DNA of 64,000 nt, taken from Aeromonas bestiarum. Its GTDB lineage: Bacteria; Pseudomonadota; Gammaproteobacteria; Enterobacterales; Aeromonadaceae. The translations under genes were made by a program, and so were the position numbers. Positions within the stretch are counted from its first letter, which is position 1. Each line of letters begins with the position of its first letter. This document shows, piece after piece, positions 27,740 to 36,834 of the stretch. The notes below the pieces were generated by a model that ran no database searches, was not told the origin of the DNA, and was given only the letters and a program-made list of their open reading frames with translations. The stretch spans positions 157,744 to 221,743 of the forward strand of contig NZ_CDDA01000037.1 in assembly GCF_000819745.1 (NCBI RefSeq), read 5' to 3'.

Positions 27740-30553
27740 GTGAACAAACTCATTCCATTAAGTCTTCTTCTGGGCTTCACCCTGCCCGTGCTGGCAGCCC
27801 CCACCCTGGTGTCGGAGCAGGTCAAGGAAGAGGGCAAGCTCGGCATCCCTTACCAGATGTACAAGCTGGACAACGGTCTGACCGTGATCCTGGCGCCCGA
27901 CAAGTCAGATCCCCTGGTGCACCTCGACGTCACCTATCACGTGGGTTCGGCCCGCGAGCAGGTGGGCAAGTCCGGGTTTGCCCACTTCTTCGAACACATG
28001 ATGTTCCAGGGCTCGAAACACGTTGGCGATCAGGAGCATATGCGGATCATCAACGAGGCGGGTGGCGACATGAACGGCACCACCAACAAGGATCGCACCA
28101 ATTACTACGAGACTGTGCCGGCCAATCAGCTGGAGAAGGTGCTCTGGCTGGAAGCGGATCGCATGGGCTTCCTGCTCGATGCGGTGAGCCAGAAGAAGTT
28201 CGAGATCCAGCGCGCCACCGTCAAGAACGAGCGCGCCCAGCGCATCGACAACCAGCCCTATGGCCTGGTGAGCGAGAAGGTGGGGGAGGCGCTCTACCCG
28301 CGCACCCATCCCTACTCCTGGCAGCCCATCGGCTATGTGGAGGATCTGGACCGGGTCGGGGTGGATGACCTCAAGCAGTTCTTCCTGCGCTGGTACGGCC
28401 CGAACAACGCCACCCTGACCCTGGGCGGCGACTTCGATACCAAACAGGCGCTGGCCTGGATCGAGCAGTACTTCGGTTCCATCCCGCGCGGTCCTGACGT
28501 GGCCGAGCCGACCCCGGAGCCGGTGAGCTTGCCCGAGACCCGCTACGTGACGCTGGAGGACAAGGTCCATCTGCCGCTGCTCTACATCAGCTACCCGACC
28601 GTCGCTCTCGGCGATCCGCAGGAGCCGGCGCTGGACATGTTTGCCGACGTGCTCGGCGGCTCCGCCAGCTCCATGCTCTACCAGTCGCTGGTGAAAACCG
28701 GCAAGGCCATAGACGTGGGCGCCTCCCACTACTGCGAGGAGCTGGCCTGCACCCTGACCGTCTATGCCTATCCCAACCCGGCGGTGGATGGCAGCCTCAA
28801 GACCCTCAAGGGGGAAGTGGACAAGGTGATCGGCGAGTTTGCCGGTCGCGGCCTCAAGCCGGAGGATCTGGAAAAGGCCATCAGCAGCTATCGCGCCTCG
28901 GCCATCTGGGGTCTGGACAGCGTCTCCGGCAAGGTGAGCCAGCTCGCCATGGGCCAGGTGTTCGCCCAGGATCCCAACTATGTGTTCAAGAGCCTGGATG
29001 CCATCGGCAAGGTGATCCCTGAGCAGGTCAAGGCGGCCTATGACAAGTTCATCGTGGACAAGCCGGCCGTGGTGCTGAGCGTGGTGCCCAAGGGCAAGAC
29101 GGATTGGCAGGTGACCAAGCCGAACTTTACCCCCGCCAAGCGCGAGCTGCCCGATTACAGCCAGCATGGGGAGCCGCTGGCACTGCGCCCGGTCAAGGAC
29201 AACTTCGATCGCAGCGTGCAGCCCAAGGCGGCGGATGCGGTCAGTGTCAAGGTGCCCGCCATCTGGCACGGCAAGCTCGACAAGGGGATCGAGATCATCG
29301 GCACCCAGAGTGACGAGATCCCGGCCGTTTCCATCATGGTCGCCCTGCCGGGCGGCATGCGGGCCGAAGGCAAGGGGGAGCTGGGGCTCGCCAGCCTCAC
29401 CGCCAGCATGATGGGACAGGGCTCGGTACGCCTGACCGAGGCCCAGCTCAGCGATGAGCTGCAAAAGCTCGGCTCCAGCGTCAGCGTCTCCAGTGCCCAG
29501 TACAGCAACCTGGTCACCATCAGCAGCCTGACCGACAAGCTGCCCCAGACACTGGCGCTGGTGCGCGAGGTGTTTGAGCGGCCCGGCATGCGGGAGGCGG
29601 ACTTCGAACGGGTCAAGGCGCAGATGCTGCAAGGCATGAAGCAGAGCGAACAGCAGCCGGAGTGGCTGGCAGGCCAGGCGTTCCGCGAGCTGGTCTATGG
29701 CAAGCAGAACCGCCTCGGTCAACCGGGTGACGGTGTGCTGGCCGACGTCGAGAAGCTGACCCTGGCGGACGTGAAGCGCTTCTATCAGAACTACTACAAC
29801 CCGACCAACGCCAAGGTGGTGGTAGTCGGGGATGTGGCTCAGCAGCAGGTGGAGGATCAACTCGGCTTCCTGACCCAGTGGAAGGGCGCCACGCCGGTAC
29901 TCGGCAGCCTCAAACCCAAGGGTGAGCAGGCCAAGCCGGGCATCTATCTGGTGGACAAGCCGGGGGCACCCCAGTCGGTGATCCGCATCGGTCGTCGTGC
30001 CATGGCGTTTGATACCACGGGGGATTACTTCACCGCCGGGCTGATGAACTTCAACCTGGGGGGCAACTTCAACAGCCGCATCAACCTCAACCTGCGCGAA
30101 GACAAGGGCTACACCTACGGGGCCAGCTCGGGCTTCTCCGCCAACCGCGAGGTGGGTACCTTCGCCACCGGCGCCAATGTGCGGGCCGATGCGACCGTGG
30201 ATGCCATCCGTCAGTTCCTCAAGGAGATGGACAGCTACCGCGCGACCGGCCCGACCCCGGTGGAGCTGGCCTACATGCGCAGCGCCGTCTCCCAGCAGGA
30301 TGCGCTCTCTTACGAAACCCTGGGCCAGAAGGCAGGCTTCCTGCTGCAGATGATCATGTATGACCTGAAGCCGGACTATGTGCAGGCCCAGAACCAGCTG
30401 ATCAAAACGGTGTCACCCGAGGCGCTCAAAGCCAGCGCCGCCCGCTGGCTCGATCCGGCCGACATGGTGATTGTGGTGGTGGGTGACAAGCAAAAGCTTG
30501 AAAAACCCCTGAAGGAGCTTCATCTTCCCATCTATCCGCTGCAGCTGCCCTGA
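27740..30553 (+). CDS. Periplasmic M16-family zinc peptidase (pitrilysin type)
   Basis: 937 residues from a GTG start at 27740, chosen because it gives a signal peptide (VNKLIPLSLLLGFTLPVLAA). The catalytic domain has the inverted zinc motif HFFEH (about residue 80) with a downstream Glu. A second M16 half from about residue 500 (MVALPGGMRAEGKGELGLASL) lacks that motif and is the usual inactive partner, with RINLNLREDKGYTYGASSGF near the end. It should degrade peptides or small proteins in the periplasm. An open upstream extension overlaps yqaA and lacks a signal, so I did not use it. Confidence 0.93.
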   Translation: MNKLIPLSLLLGFTLPVLAAPTLVSEQVKEEGKLGIPYQMYKLDNGLTVILAPDKSDPLVHLDVTYHVGSAREQVGKSGFAHFFEHMMFQGSKHVGDQEHMRIINEAGGDMNGTTNKDRTNYYETVPANQLEKVLWLEADRMGFLLDAVSQKKFEIQRATVKNERAQRIDNQPYGLVSEKVGEALYPRTHPYSWQPIGYVEDLDRVGVDDLKQFFLRWYGPNNATLTLGGDFDTKQALAWIEQYFGSIPRGPDVAEPTPEPVSLPETRYVTLEDKVHLPLLYISYPTVALGDPQEPALDMFADVLGGSASSMLYQSLVKTGKAIDVGASHYCEELACTLTVYAYPNPAVDGSLKTLKGEVDKVIGEFAGRGLKPEDLEKAISSYRASAIWGLDSVSGKVSQLAMGQVFAQDPNYVFKSLDAIGKVIPEQVKAAYDKFIVDKPAVVLSVVPKGKTDWQVTKPNFTPAKRELPDYSQHGEPLALRPVKDNFDRSVQPKAADAVSVKVPAIWHGKLDKGIEIIGTQSDEIPAVSIMVALPGGMRAEGKGELGLASLTASMMGQGSVRLTEAQLSDELQKLGSSVSVSSAQYSNLVTISSLTDKLPQTLALVREVFERPGMREADFERVKAQMLQGMKQSEQQPEWLAGQAFRELVYGKQNRLGQPGDGVLADVEKLTLADVKRFYQNYYNPTNAKVVVVGDVAQQQVEDQLGFLTQWKGATPVLGSLKPKGEQAKPGIYLVDKPGAPQSVIRIGRRAMAFDTTGDYFTAGLMNFNLGGNFNSRINLNLREDKGYTYGASSGFSANREVGTFATGANVRADATVDAIRQFLKEMDSYRATGPTPVELAYMRSAVSQQDALSYETLGQKAGFLLQMIMYDLKPDYVQAQNQLIKTVSPEALKASAARWLDPADMVIVVVGDKQKLEKPLKELHLPIYPLQLP

Positions 30554-30573
30554 GGGCGCTTCATAAAAATAGC

Positions 30574-30594
30574 GCCGCCCCCCTGTGGGGCGGC
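30574..30594. repeat. GC-rich hairpin between the M16 peptidase gene and gshA
   Basis: GCCGCCCC (30574-30581), loop CCTGT, GGGGCGGC (30587-30594). No T run follows; it ends 18 bases before the gshA ATG and could affect translation or act as a weak stop for the peptidase transcript. Confidence 0.5.
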
Positions 30595-30612
30595 CACACA
30601 TGAGCCGTGAAT

Positions 30613-32211
30613 ATGACTACTACTAGCTTGTCACTCACCGAGTTGTTGACCGCCCTGGGTTCACCGGAACGGCTGACGGCCCTCAAGGGGATCCGGCGCG
30701 GGATCGAACGTGAATGTCTGCGCATCACGCCGGAAGGGACCCTCTCCCAGACGGATCACCCCAGGAGTCTGGGCTCGGCCCTGACCCATGCCAACATCAC
30801 CACCGACTACTCGGAGAGCCTGCTGGAGTTCATCACCCCGGCCACCGACTCCATCGACAGCCTGATCGAACAGCTGGGCGACATCCATCGCCACGCCATC
30901 CATCATCTCGGTGACGAGCGCATCTGGCCGCTCTCCATGCCCTGCTTCGTCGGCGACGAGGAGAGCATACGGCTGGCCCAGTACGGCAGCTCCAACATAG
31001 GGCGGATGAAGACCCTCTACCGGCAGGGGCTGAAGAACCGCTACGGCAGCCTGATGCAGGTGATCGCCGGGGTGCACTTCAACTTCTCCATGCCGGACAG
31101 CTTCTGGAGCGAGTGGCAGGATCTGGTATGCGAAGGCTGTTGCAGCCAGCGCTTCATCTCCGACAAGTACATGGGGTTGATTCGCAACGTCTACCGCTTC
31201 GGCTGGCTGGTGCCTTACCTGTTCGGTGCTTCACCGGCCATCTGCGATTCTTTCTTGAAGGGACGCAAGAGCAGCCTGCCGTTCCAGAAGACCGGCAAGG
31301 GTACCCTCTATCTGCCCTATGCCACTGCCCTGCGCCTGTCTGATCTCGGCTACACCAGCAGCTCCCAGAGCAAGCTCAACATCAGCCACGACAACCTGCC
31401 CGCCTATGTGGCCAGCCTGCGCCGCGCCATCAGCACCCATGACCCCGAGTTTGCCAAGATAGGGGTCAAGGTGAACGGCGAGTACCGTCAGCTCAACGAC
31501 AACGTGCTGCAGCTGGAGAACGAGCTGTACGCACCGATCCGGCCCAAGCGCACCCCGCGCAGCGGCGAGAAACCCTCGGATGCGCTGGAGCAGCGCGGCA
31601 TCGAATACATAGAGCTGCGCACCGTGGACGTGAACCCCTTCACCCCGTTCGGCATAGATGTGGATCAGATCCGCTTCTTCGATCTGTTCCTGGTCTGGTG
31701 CCTGCTGCGCCCGTCTCCCGTGCTGGGTGACGAGGAGATTGCCCGCAATCGCCGCAACCAGAACAAGGTGGTGCTGGAAGGGCGTCGCCCCGGCCTGGAG
31801 CTTGAAGACGAGCAAGGCAACGCCATCGGCCTCAAGGAGTTCGGTCTCAAGCTGTTCGACGAGCTGGCTCAGGTGGCCTCCCTGCTGGATCGCTGCTGTG
31901 GCCGCAACCGCTACCGCGAGACCCTGGCCATGCACCGCGAGAAGCTGCTCAATCCCGAGCTGACCTACTCGGCCCGCCTGCTCAAGCAGTTGTTGGAAAG
32001 CGGCCAGGACAACGGCTGCTTCGGTGACGAGCTGGCGAGCCGCTATCGGGAAGAGATGCTGGCTGGCGAGCTGCAGTACTGGGACCAGGCCTACTTCGCG
32101 GGCGAGGCACGGGAATCGCTGGCCAAGCAGCGGGAGCGGGAGCGCAGCGACAGCCTGTCGTTCGACGACTTCCTGGCCGACTACTTCGGTACCCGCCAGA
32201 CCACGACCTGA
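30613..32211 (+). CDS. gshA: Glutamate-cysteine ligase
   Basis: First enzyme of glutathione synthesis, joining Glu and Cys with ATP. About 532 residues, proteobacterial type 1 GshA. Signatures include RRGIERECLRITPEGTLS, TTDYSESLLEFITP, the PLSMPCFV segment, GVHFNFSMPDSFW and YIELRTVDVNPFTPFGID. ATG 30613 is taken as the start, with GTG 30607 possible; neither has a strong ribosome binding site. A terminator follows. Confidence 0.97.
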   Translation: MTTTSLSLTELLTALGSPERLTALKGIRRGIERECLRITPEGTLSQTDHPRSLGSALTHANITTDYSESLLEFITPATDSIDSLIEQLGDIHRHAIHHLGDERIWPLSMPCFVGDEESIRLAQYGSSNIGRMKTLYRQGLKNRYGSLMQVIAGVHFNFSMPDSFWSEWQDLVCEGCCSQRFISDKYMGLIRNVYRFGWLVPYLFGASPAICDSFLKGRKSSLPFQKTGKGTLYLPYATALRLSDLGYTSSSQSKLNISHDNLPAYVASLRRAISTHDPEFAKIGVKVNGEYRQLNDNVLQLENELYAPIRPKRTPRSGEKPSDALEQRGIEYIELRTVDVNPFTPFGIDVDQIRFFDLFLVWCLLRPSPVLGDEEIARNRRNQNKVVLEGRRPGLELEDEQGNAIGLKEFGLKLFDELAQVASLLDRCCGRNRYRETLAMHREKLLNPELTYSARLLKQLLESGQDNGCFGDELASRYREEMLAGELQYWDQAYFAGEARESLAKQRERERSDSLSFDDFLADYFGTRQTTT

Positions 32212-32513
32212 TCCGTCCGCCTTTCGATCCGCAAGCCGCTCCTGGAGCGGCTTTTTTATTGCGCCTCTCCCGCCTCTCCCGCCTCTCCCCTGCGTATTTC
32301 CGTGGCCCCGAGCGTTCGAAAATGGCGCCCGAAAATAAGTGTGAGTCAGCCTTCACTTCAGCAGGGCGGGTGGGGCTTTTATTGTCAATCCGCTCACATT
32401 TCCTCCTTTTGCGGCTTGAGTCTTGCGCCGTGGGCGCCTAACGTCACGGCAACTGAAACGATTCAGCTTTCACAAAAACCATTCACAAGAACAAGAGACA
32501 CGAGGATAAATCC
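32212..32513. other. Intergenic region between gshA and DUF4432 gene
   Basis: Contains the gshA terminator, then three exact tandem copies of GCCTCTCCC at 32263-32271, 32272-32280 and 32281-32289, and about 220 bases with no recognised gene before the DUF4432 ribosome binding site. Promoter elements are not clear. Confidence 0.5.
32233..32258 (+). terminator. Terminator of gshA
   Basis: AAGCCGCTCC (32233-32242), T, GGAGCGGCTT (32244-32253), continuing in a T run to 32257. Confidence 0.88.
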
Positions 32514-33728
32514 ATGTTGAAGAGACTCTCCATTGCCGTACTGCTCGCCCTGGGCGCGAGCTCGGGCCAGGCCGCCGAATTTCTGCTGACCGACTCCCAG
32601 CAGGGGCTGGATGTGGGGGACTGGAAGATCAGCAGCGACAAGCTGGGGATCAAGAGCCCGGTACCCTTCTCCGTCGAGAAGAAGCGGCTGCACGGCGGGC
32701 GTCAGGAGGGGGTGGATCTGCTGATCGTCGACAACGGCGTGATGAAGATTACCCTGGTGCCGACCCGCGGCATGGGGATCAAGGAGGTCAAGGGGGCCGA
32801 TGTGCGCCTCGGTTGGGATTCTCCCGTCAAGGAGGTGGTCAACCCGGCCTTCATCGATCTGGAGAGCCGCGCCGGTCTGGGCTGGCTCGATGGCTTCAAC
32901 GAGATGCTGGTGCGTTGCGGCTACGAGTGGACCGGTCACCCCGGAGTCGACGACGACGGCCGCCTCAAGAGCTTGCACGGCCGGGTGCAGAACATACCGG
33001 CGTCCGTGGTCAGCGTGACCATAGACGAGGAGCCGCCCTATGCCATTCACGTGCTGGGCCGGGTGGACGAGCGCACCTTCAAGATGAGCGAACTGGTCAC
33101 CTGGACCCAGCTGAGCGTAGTGCCCGGTCAGGCGGAGTTTGCCCTGCAGGACAAGCTGACCAACCACGCCGACTACGAGAACGAGTACCAGATCATCTAT
33201 CACAGCAACTTCGGGGCGCCGATCCTGGAGGAGGGGGCGCGCGTCAGCACCCCGGTGAAGCAGATCTCCCCGTTCAACGACTACGCCAAGGCGGGGCTGA
33301 AGAGCTGGCAAACCTATCTGGGGCCGACCAAGGGCTTCGATGAGATGGTGTTCAATCTGGTGCCCTACAGCGACGCCGAGGGCAATACCCTGGCGGTGCT
33401 GAACAACCGGCAGGGCAGCGCCGGTGTGGCTGTGGGTTACAACACGCACCAGTTGCCCGTGCTGACTCTGTGGAAGAACACCGACACCCGGGCCCAGGGC
33501 TATGTGACGGGTATCGAGCCCGGCACCAGCTATGCCTACAGCACCAAGTACCAGCGTCCGCTGGGGCTGGTACCCAAGATCCAGCCGGGGGAGACCAAGA
33601 CCTTCGATCTGACCTATCGCCTGCTGCGCAATGGGGAGGAGGTGAAGCAGGCGCTGGCCCAGGTGGATAAGATCCAGGCCGGCCGTCCCACAGAGCTGCG
33701 CGAGCAGCCGCTGGTCAAGCTGCCCTGA
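32514..33728 (+). CDS. Secreted DUF4432 / aldose-1-epimerase-like protein
   Basis: 404 residues with a signal peptide (MLKRLSIAVLLALGASSGQA). It resembles the DUF4432 galactose-mutarotase-like fold: DNGVMKITLVPTRGMGIKEV, GFNEMLVRCGYEW and NFGAPILEEGARVSTPV. Activity is not established for the family; a carbohydrate epimerase or lyase-related role is possible. GAGGA precedes ATG 32514. The terminator after it is shared with the convergent acyl-CoA synthetase gene. Confidence 0.8.
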   Translation: MLKRLSIAVLLALGASSGQAAEFLLTDSQQGLDVGDWKISSDKLGIKSPVPFSVEKKRLHGGRQEGVDLLIVDNGVMKITLVPTRGMGIKEVKGADVRLGWDSPVKEVVNPAFIDLESRAGLGWLDGFNEMLVRCGYEWTGHPGVDDDGRLKSLHGRVQNIPASVVSVTIDEEPPYAIHVLGRVDERTFKMSELVTWTQLSVVPGQAEFALQDKLTNHADYENEYQIIYHSNFGAPILEEGARVSTPVKQISPFNDYAKAGLKSWQTYLGPTKGFDEMVFNLVPYSDAEGNTLAVLNNRQGSAGVAVGYNTHQLPVLTLWKNTDTRAQGYVTGIEPGTSYAYSTKYQRPLGLVPKIQPGETKTFDLTYRLLRNGEEVKQALAQVDKIQAGRPTELREQPLVKLP

Positions 33729-33744
33729 GTGGCAAGCACACAGC

Positions 33745-33772
33745 AAAAAGCCGCTCTTGAAGCGGCTTTTTT
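33745..33772. terminator. Bidirectional terminator between DUF4432 gene and fadD
   Basis: AAAAAGCCGCT (33745-33755), loop CTTGA, AGCGGCTTTTTT (33761-33772). Confidence 0.88.
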
Positions 33773-33794
33773 ATTTCCCTGAACCCGAGCGGTC

Positions 33795-35585
33795 TTAGAC
33801 GTGGTTGTACATGGCCTCGATCTCGTTCTGGTACTTGGATTCGATGATCTTGCGGCGCAGCTTCATGGTGGGGGTGATCTCCCCCAGCTCCATGGAGAAG
33901 GCGCTCGGCAGCAGGGTGAACTTCTTCACCTGCTCGAACTTGGCCAGCTCCTTTTGCAGATCCTGGATGCGGGCATCGAAGAACTCCATCACCCGGGAGT
34001 TGCGCAGCAGCTCGGTCTTGCACTGGTATTGCAGGTTGATGGAGCGGGCGTACTCCTCCAGCGACTCGAAGCAGGGCACGATCAGCGCCGACACGAAGTG
34101 GCGGGCATCGGCGACGATGGCGATCTGCTCGATGAAGCGATCCTTGCCTATGGTCCCTTCCACCAGTTGCGGTGCCACGTACTTGCCGTTGGAGGTCTTC
34201 ATCAGCTCCTTGAGGCGCTCGGTGAAGTAGATGTTGCCGTCGCCGTCGAGCTCGCCCGCATCGCCGGTGCGCAGGAAGCCGTCTTCGGTCATCACCTCGG
34301 CGGTGGCGTCTGGCTTGTTGTAGTAGCCGCGCATCACGGTCGGGGAGCGCACCAGCAGCTCGTTGCTCTCACCCAGCTTCACTTCTATGCCGCTGAGGGC
34401 CGTGCCGATGGAGCCCAGCTTGAACTGGTGGTCCTCGTAGCAGCAGACGGTGGCCGTGGTTTCTGTCATGCCGTAGCCGTACTTGAGGTTGAGCCCCATG
34501 GCCTGGAAGAAGAAGTTCACGTCGTCGGCGAGGCGGGCACCCGCCACCGGCAGAAAGCGAGTGCGACCACCGAAGCGGGCGCGCAGCTTGCGAAACACCA
34601 GTCGCTCCGCCAGCCAGAGCTGGGCGTAGAGCAGCGGCGAGGTCGCCTTGCCGGCCTGACGGCTGGCGACCAGCTGCTTGCCGACGCCGGTGGCCCAGCC
34701 AAACAGGGCACGGCGCAGGCGTGGCGCCTGAGCCACCTTGGCCTGGATCATGGCGTAGGCCTTCTCGTAGAGGCGCGGCACGGCGCACATCACGGTCGGC
34801 TGCACCTCGCCGATGACATCCATCACCTTCTGCGGATCGCGGATATAGACGTTTTCGGCGCCGCAGTAGAGCACATAGTAGGTCCAGGCGCGCTCGAACA
34901 CGTGGCTGAGCGGCAGCATGCACAGCGACACATCCTGCTCGTTCAGATCGAGGCGGCTGTTGTGCATCTCGAAGCAGGCGGCGATGTTGGCAAAATCGAG
35001 CATGACCCCCTTGGGTTCACCCGTGGTGCCGGAGGTGTAGATCAGGGTCAGCAGGTCGTCCATCCGGTACTGGGTTTCCCGTACCCGCAACTCCTGCTCG
35101 CTGGCCTGATGGTTGCCGGAGACCAGAAAGGCCTGGAAGTGGCTGGCCGCCGGGCAGTCACGCAGGTTGACCTTGCCATCGAGGGCGACTATCTGGCGGA
35201 TCTCGCCATCCTTCAACAGCGTGAGTGCCTGATCGAACTGGGCCTGTTCACCGACGAACAGCAGGCCTATGTTGGCATCGCGCACTATATAGCGCAGTTG
35301 CTCAAGGGTGCTGGTGGGGTAGATGGGCACGCTGACACCGCGGGCGGCGAGGATACCGAGATCGGCCTGGGTCCACTCCGGCATGTTGCGGGCGTAGAGG
35401 CCGACCATTTCGGTGGGCTGGTGGCCGGCGCGGATCAGCGCCTGGGCGCAGTAGTCCATGGCCTGTCCCAGGGTACGCCAGCCGATGGCACGCCACTGGC
35501 CATCCTGTTGTACGCGCAGGGCGGCCTTGTTGCCAAGCCGGGCGATACGTTCACGCATCAGTCGAACCAGATGGAGTTTCGGCAT
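33795..35585 (-). CDS. fadD: Long-chain acyl-CoA synthetase
   Basis: 596 residues, AMP-forming ligase activating long-chain fatty acids at the inner membrane. Motifs: LTLIYTSGTTGEPKGVMLD (P-loop), YGMTETTATVCCYED, ELLVRSPTVMRGYYNKPDAT, TGDAGELDGDGNIYFTERLKELMKTSNGKYV with the adenylate-binding Asp and Arg. Length and the GKYVAPQ motif place it with the FAA1/long-chain type rather than with the 561-residue E. coli FadD, so the symbol is approximate. A 12-bp palindrome lies 59 bases upstream of the start. Confidence 0.88.
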   Translation of the reverse strand: MPKLHLVRLMRERIARLGNKAALRVQQDGQWRAIGWRTLGQAMDYCAQALIRAGHQPTEMVGLYARNMPEWTQADLGILAARGVSVPIYPTSTLEQLRYIVRDANIGLLFVGEQAQFDQALTLLKDGEIRQIVALDGKVNLRDCPAASHFQAFLVSGNHQASEQELRVRETQYRMDDLLTLIYTSGTTGEPKGVMLDFANIAACFEMHNSRLDLNEQDVSLCMLPLSHVFERAWTYYVLYCGAENVYIRDPQKVMDVIGEVQPTVMCAVPRLYEKAYAMIQAKVAQAPRLRRALFGWATGVGKQLVASRQAGKATSPLLYAQLWLAERLVFRKLRARFGGRTRFLPVAGARLADDVNFFFQAMGLNLKYGYGMTETTATVCCYEDHQFKLGSIGTALSGIEVKLGESNELLVRSPTVMRGYYNKPDATAEVMTEDGFLRTGDAGELDGDGNIYFTERLKELMKTSNGKYVAPQLVEGTIGKDRFIEQIAIVADARHFVSALIVPCFESLEEYARSINLQYQCKTELLRNSRVMEFFDARIQDLQKELAKFEQVKKFTLLPSAFSMELGEITPTMKLRRKIIESKYQNEIEAMYNHV

Positions 35586-35643
35586 CAGTCAAACATCCTC
35601 AAGTAACAGTTGTACGCCCGCAGGGGCACTAAAAATCGCGCTG

Positions 35644-35655
35644 GAGTTTAAACTC
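35644..35655. promoter_or_regulatory. 12-bp palindrome upstream of the acyl-CoA synthetase gene
   Basis: GAGTTTAAACTC is a perfect palindrome in the divergent gap between fadD and the thioredoxin-fold gene. Its position fits an operator for a fatty-acid regulator such as PsrA or FadR, but the sequence was not matched to either consensus. Confidence 0.35.
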
Positions 35656-35771
35656 TAAGATTACAGCTTACAAGTGTGCGCTGTTTGTCTTGGATCACAA
35701 AGTCAGCAATCTGGGCAAGCTTGGGGCATGATGGTCGATGACCAAGAGGAGCCATTCAGGGAGGGTGAACA

Positions 35772-36317
35772 ATGAGTATCGGGATCAAGGGGATGGTCAC
35801 AGGGGCATTGCTGTTGTTGGCCGGGGCTGGCGGGCTCTGGTTTGCGCTGGGGGATATGGCCAGCGAGCAAGACAACCCCTGGCTCATCGGCGCCGATGGG
35901 TACGCCAAGGCGCAGCAGCTGGCACTGCACAAGGGCTATCCGCTGCTCTATGTGATCGAGCGCGCCAAGTGCCGACGCTGCAAGGTGCTGGACGCCACAT
36001 TGTGGCAGTCACAGGAGATGGCGCCCGTGCTGGCCAGGCTGGTCAAGGTGCGGCTCAACCCGGATGCGGGGGATGGCAGCGAGCACATACTGCGCCGCTT
36101 CCCGCAGGTGGCGACCCCGCCCGGCATCTATGTGCAGCAGCCGGGGGAACCGCTAAAGCCCATCAAGATAGTGGTGGACCTGCAGCAGATCTGGATGCCG
36201 GGCGTCACCTGGCGGCGCGGCTTCTTCATGCCGTTGTCGGCGGCCGGCTTTGAAGCCGTACTGCACACCACCCAGAGCCTGCAGGATCCGGCTCTCGACA
36301 ATGCGCCGCTGCTGTAG
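35772..36317 (+). CDS. Membrane-anchored thioredoxin-fold protein with CRRC motif
   Basis: 181 residues. An N-terminal hydrophobic anchor (MVTGALLLLAGAGGLWFAL) is followed by a thioredoxin-like segment with C67-R-R-C70 in YVIERAKCRRCKVLDATLW, then PGIYVQQPGEPLKPIKI in place of the usual cis-Pro loop region. It resembles thioredoxin-related DUF255/thiol-disulfide proteins but I cannot name a family. GGAGG precedes ATG 35772. It is divergent from fadD and convergent with rimI, only 9 bases from the rimI stop. Confidence 0.72.
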   Translation: MSIGIKGMVTGALLLLAGAGGLWFALGDMASEQDNPWLIGADGYAKAQQLALHKGYPLLYVIERAKCRRCKVLDATLWQSQEMAPVLARLVKVRLNPDAGDGSEHILRRFPQVATPPGIYVQQPGEPLKPIKIVVDLQQIWMPGVTWRRGFFMPLSAAGFEAVLHTTQSLQDPALDNAPLL

Positions 36318-36326
36318 GGCGGCGGT

Positions 36327-36776
36327 CTAGCCGAAATCGAACAGGCGGGACATGAGCACGGCGTCTTCCCGATCCTGGCCTGTGCCATAGTAGTCGGCCC
36401 GGCGGCAATACTCGGCAAATCCCTCGCTCTCGTAGAGACCGATGGCTGTCTTGTTGCTGTCGCGCACCTCCAGGAACCAGGCCTCGGCCCCCTTCGCCTT
36501 GCTGCGCGTCAGATATTCCTTCAGCAGCGCCCGTCCCAGCCCCTTGCCCTGACAGTCGGGGTGCACGCAGATGTTCATCAGCGAGCTGTCGCCCGCCACC
36601 AGATCCGAGATGTAGAAACCGGCGGGGCGGCCATCCAGCAGCATCAAGCCATTGAGATAGCGTGGCCCGAAGCAGGAGATCAGGTTGGCCTGGCTCCAGG
36701 GCTCCTTGTGGGCGGCCTGTTCAATGGGGTAAATCAGCTCGAAATCTGTCTCGAGCAGTGGACGAAACTCAGGCAT
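36327..36776 (-). CDS. rimI: Ribosomal protein S18-alanine N-acetyltransferase
   Basis: 149 residues, the standard RimI length when started at ATG 36776. It acetylates the N-terminal Ala of S18. The GNAT acetyl-CoA motif is ICVHPDCQGKGLGRALLKEYL, followed by EAWFLEVRDSNKTAIGLYESEGF and the typical final RREYY-like RADYYG. holD lies 58 bases upstream in the same direction, the E. coli order. Confidence 0.92.
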   Translation of the reverse strand: MPEFRPLLETDFELIYPIEQAAHKEPWSQANLISCFGPRYLNGLMLLDGRPAGFYISDLVAGDSSLMNICVHPDCQGKGLGRALLKEYLTRSKAKGAEAWFLEVRDSNKTAIGLYESEGFAEYCRRADYYGTGQDREDAVLMSRLFDFG

Positions 36777-36834
36777 GGTGGCTCCGGGTCGGGGCGGCGG
36801 AAGGAAAGGGGGCAGATCCGGGCAACACGATCGC

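Noticed and set aside
27905-29860. 651-codon open frame antisense to the M16 peptidase
   Set aside because: Shadow of the peptidase gene with low-complexity His/Leu/Gly composition typical of antisense translation.
32263-32289. CRISPR-like array
   Set aside because: Units are nine bases with no spacers; a simple tandem repeat.
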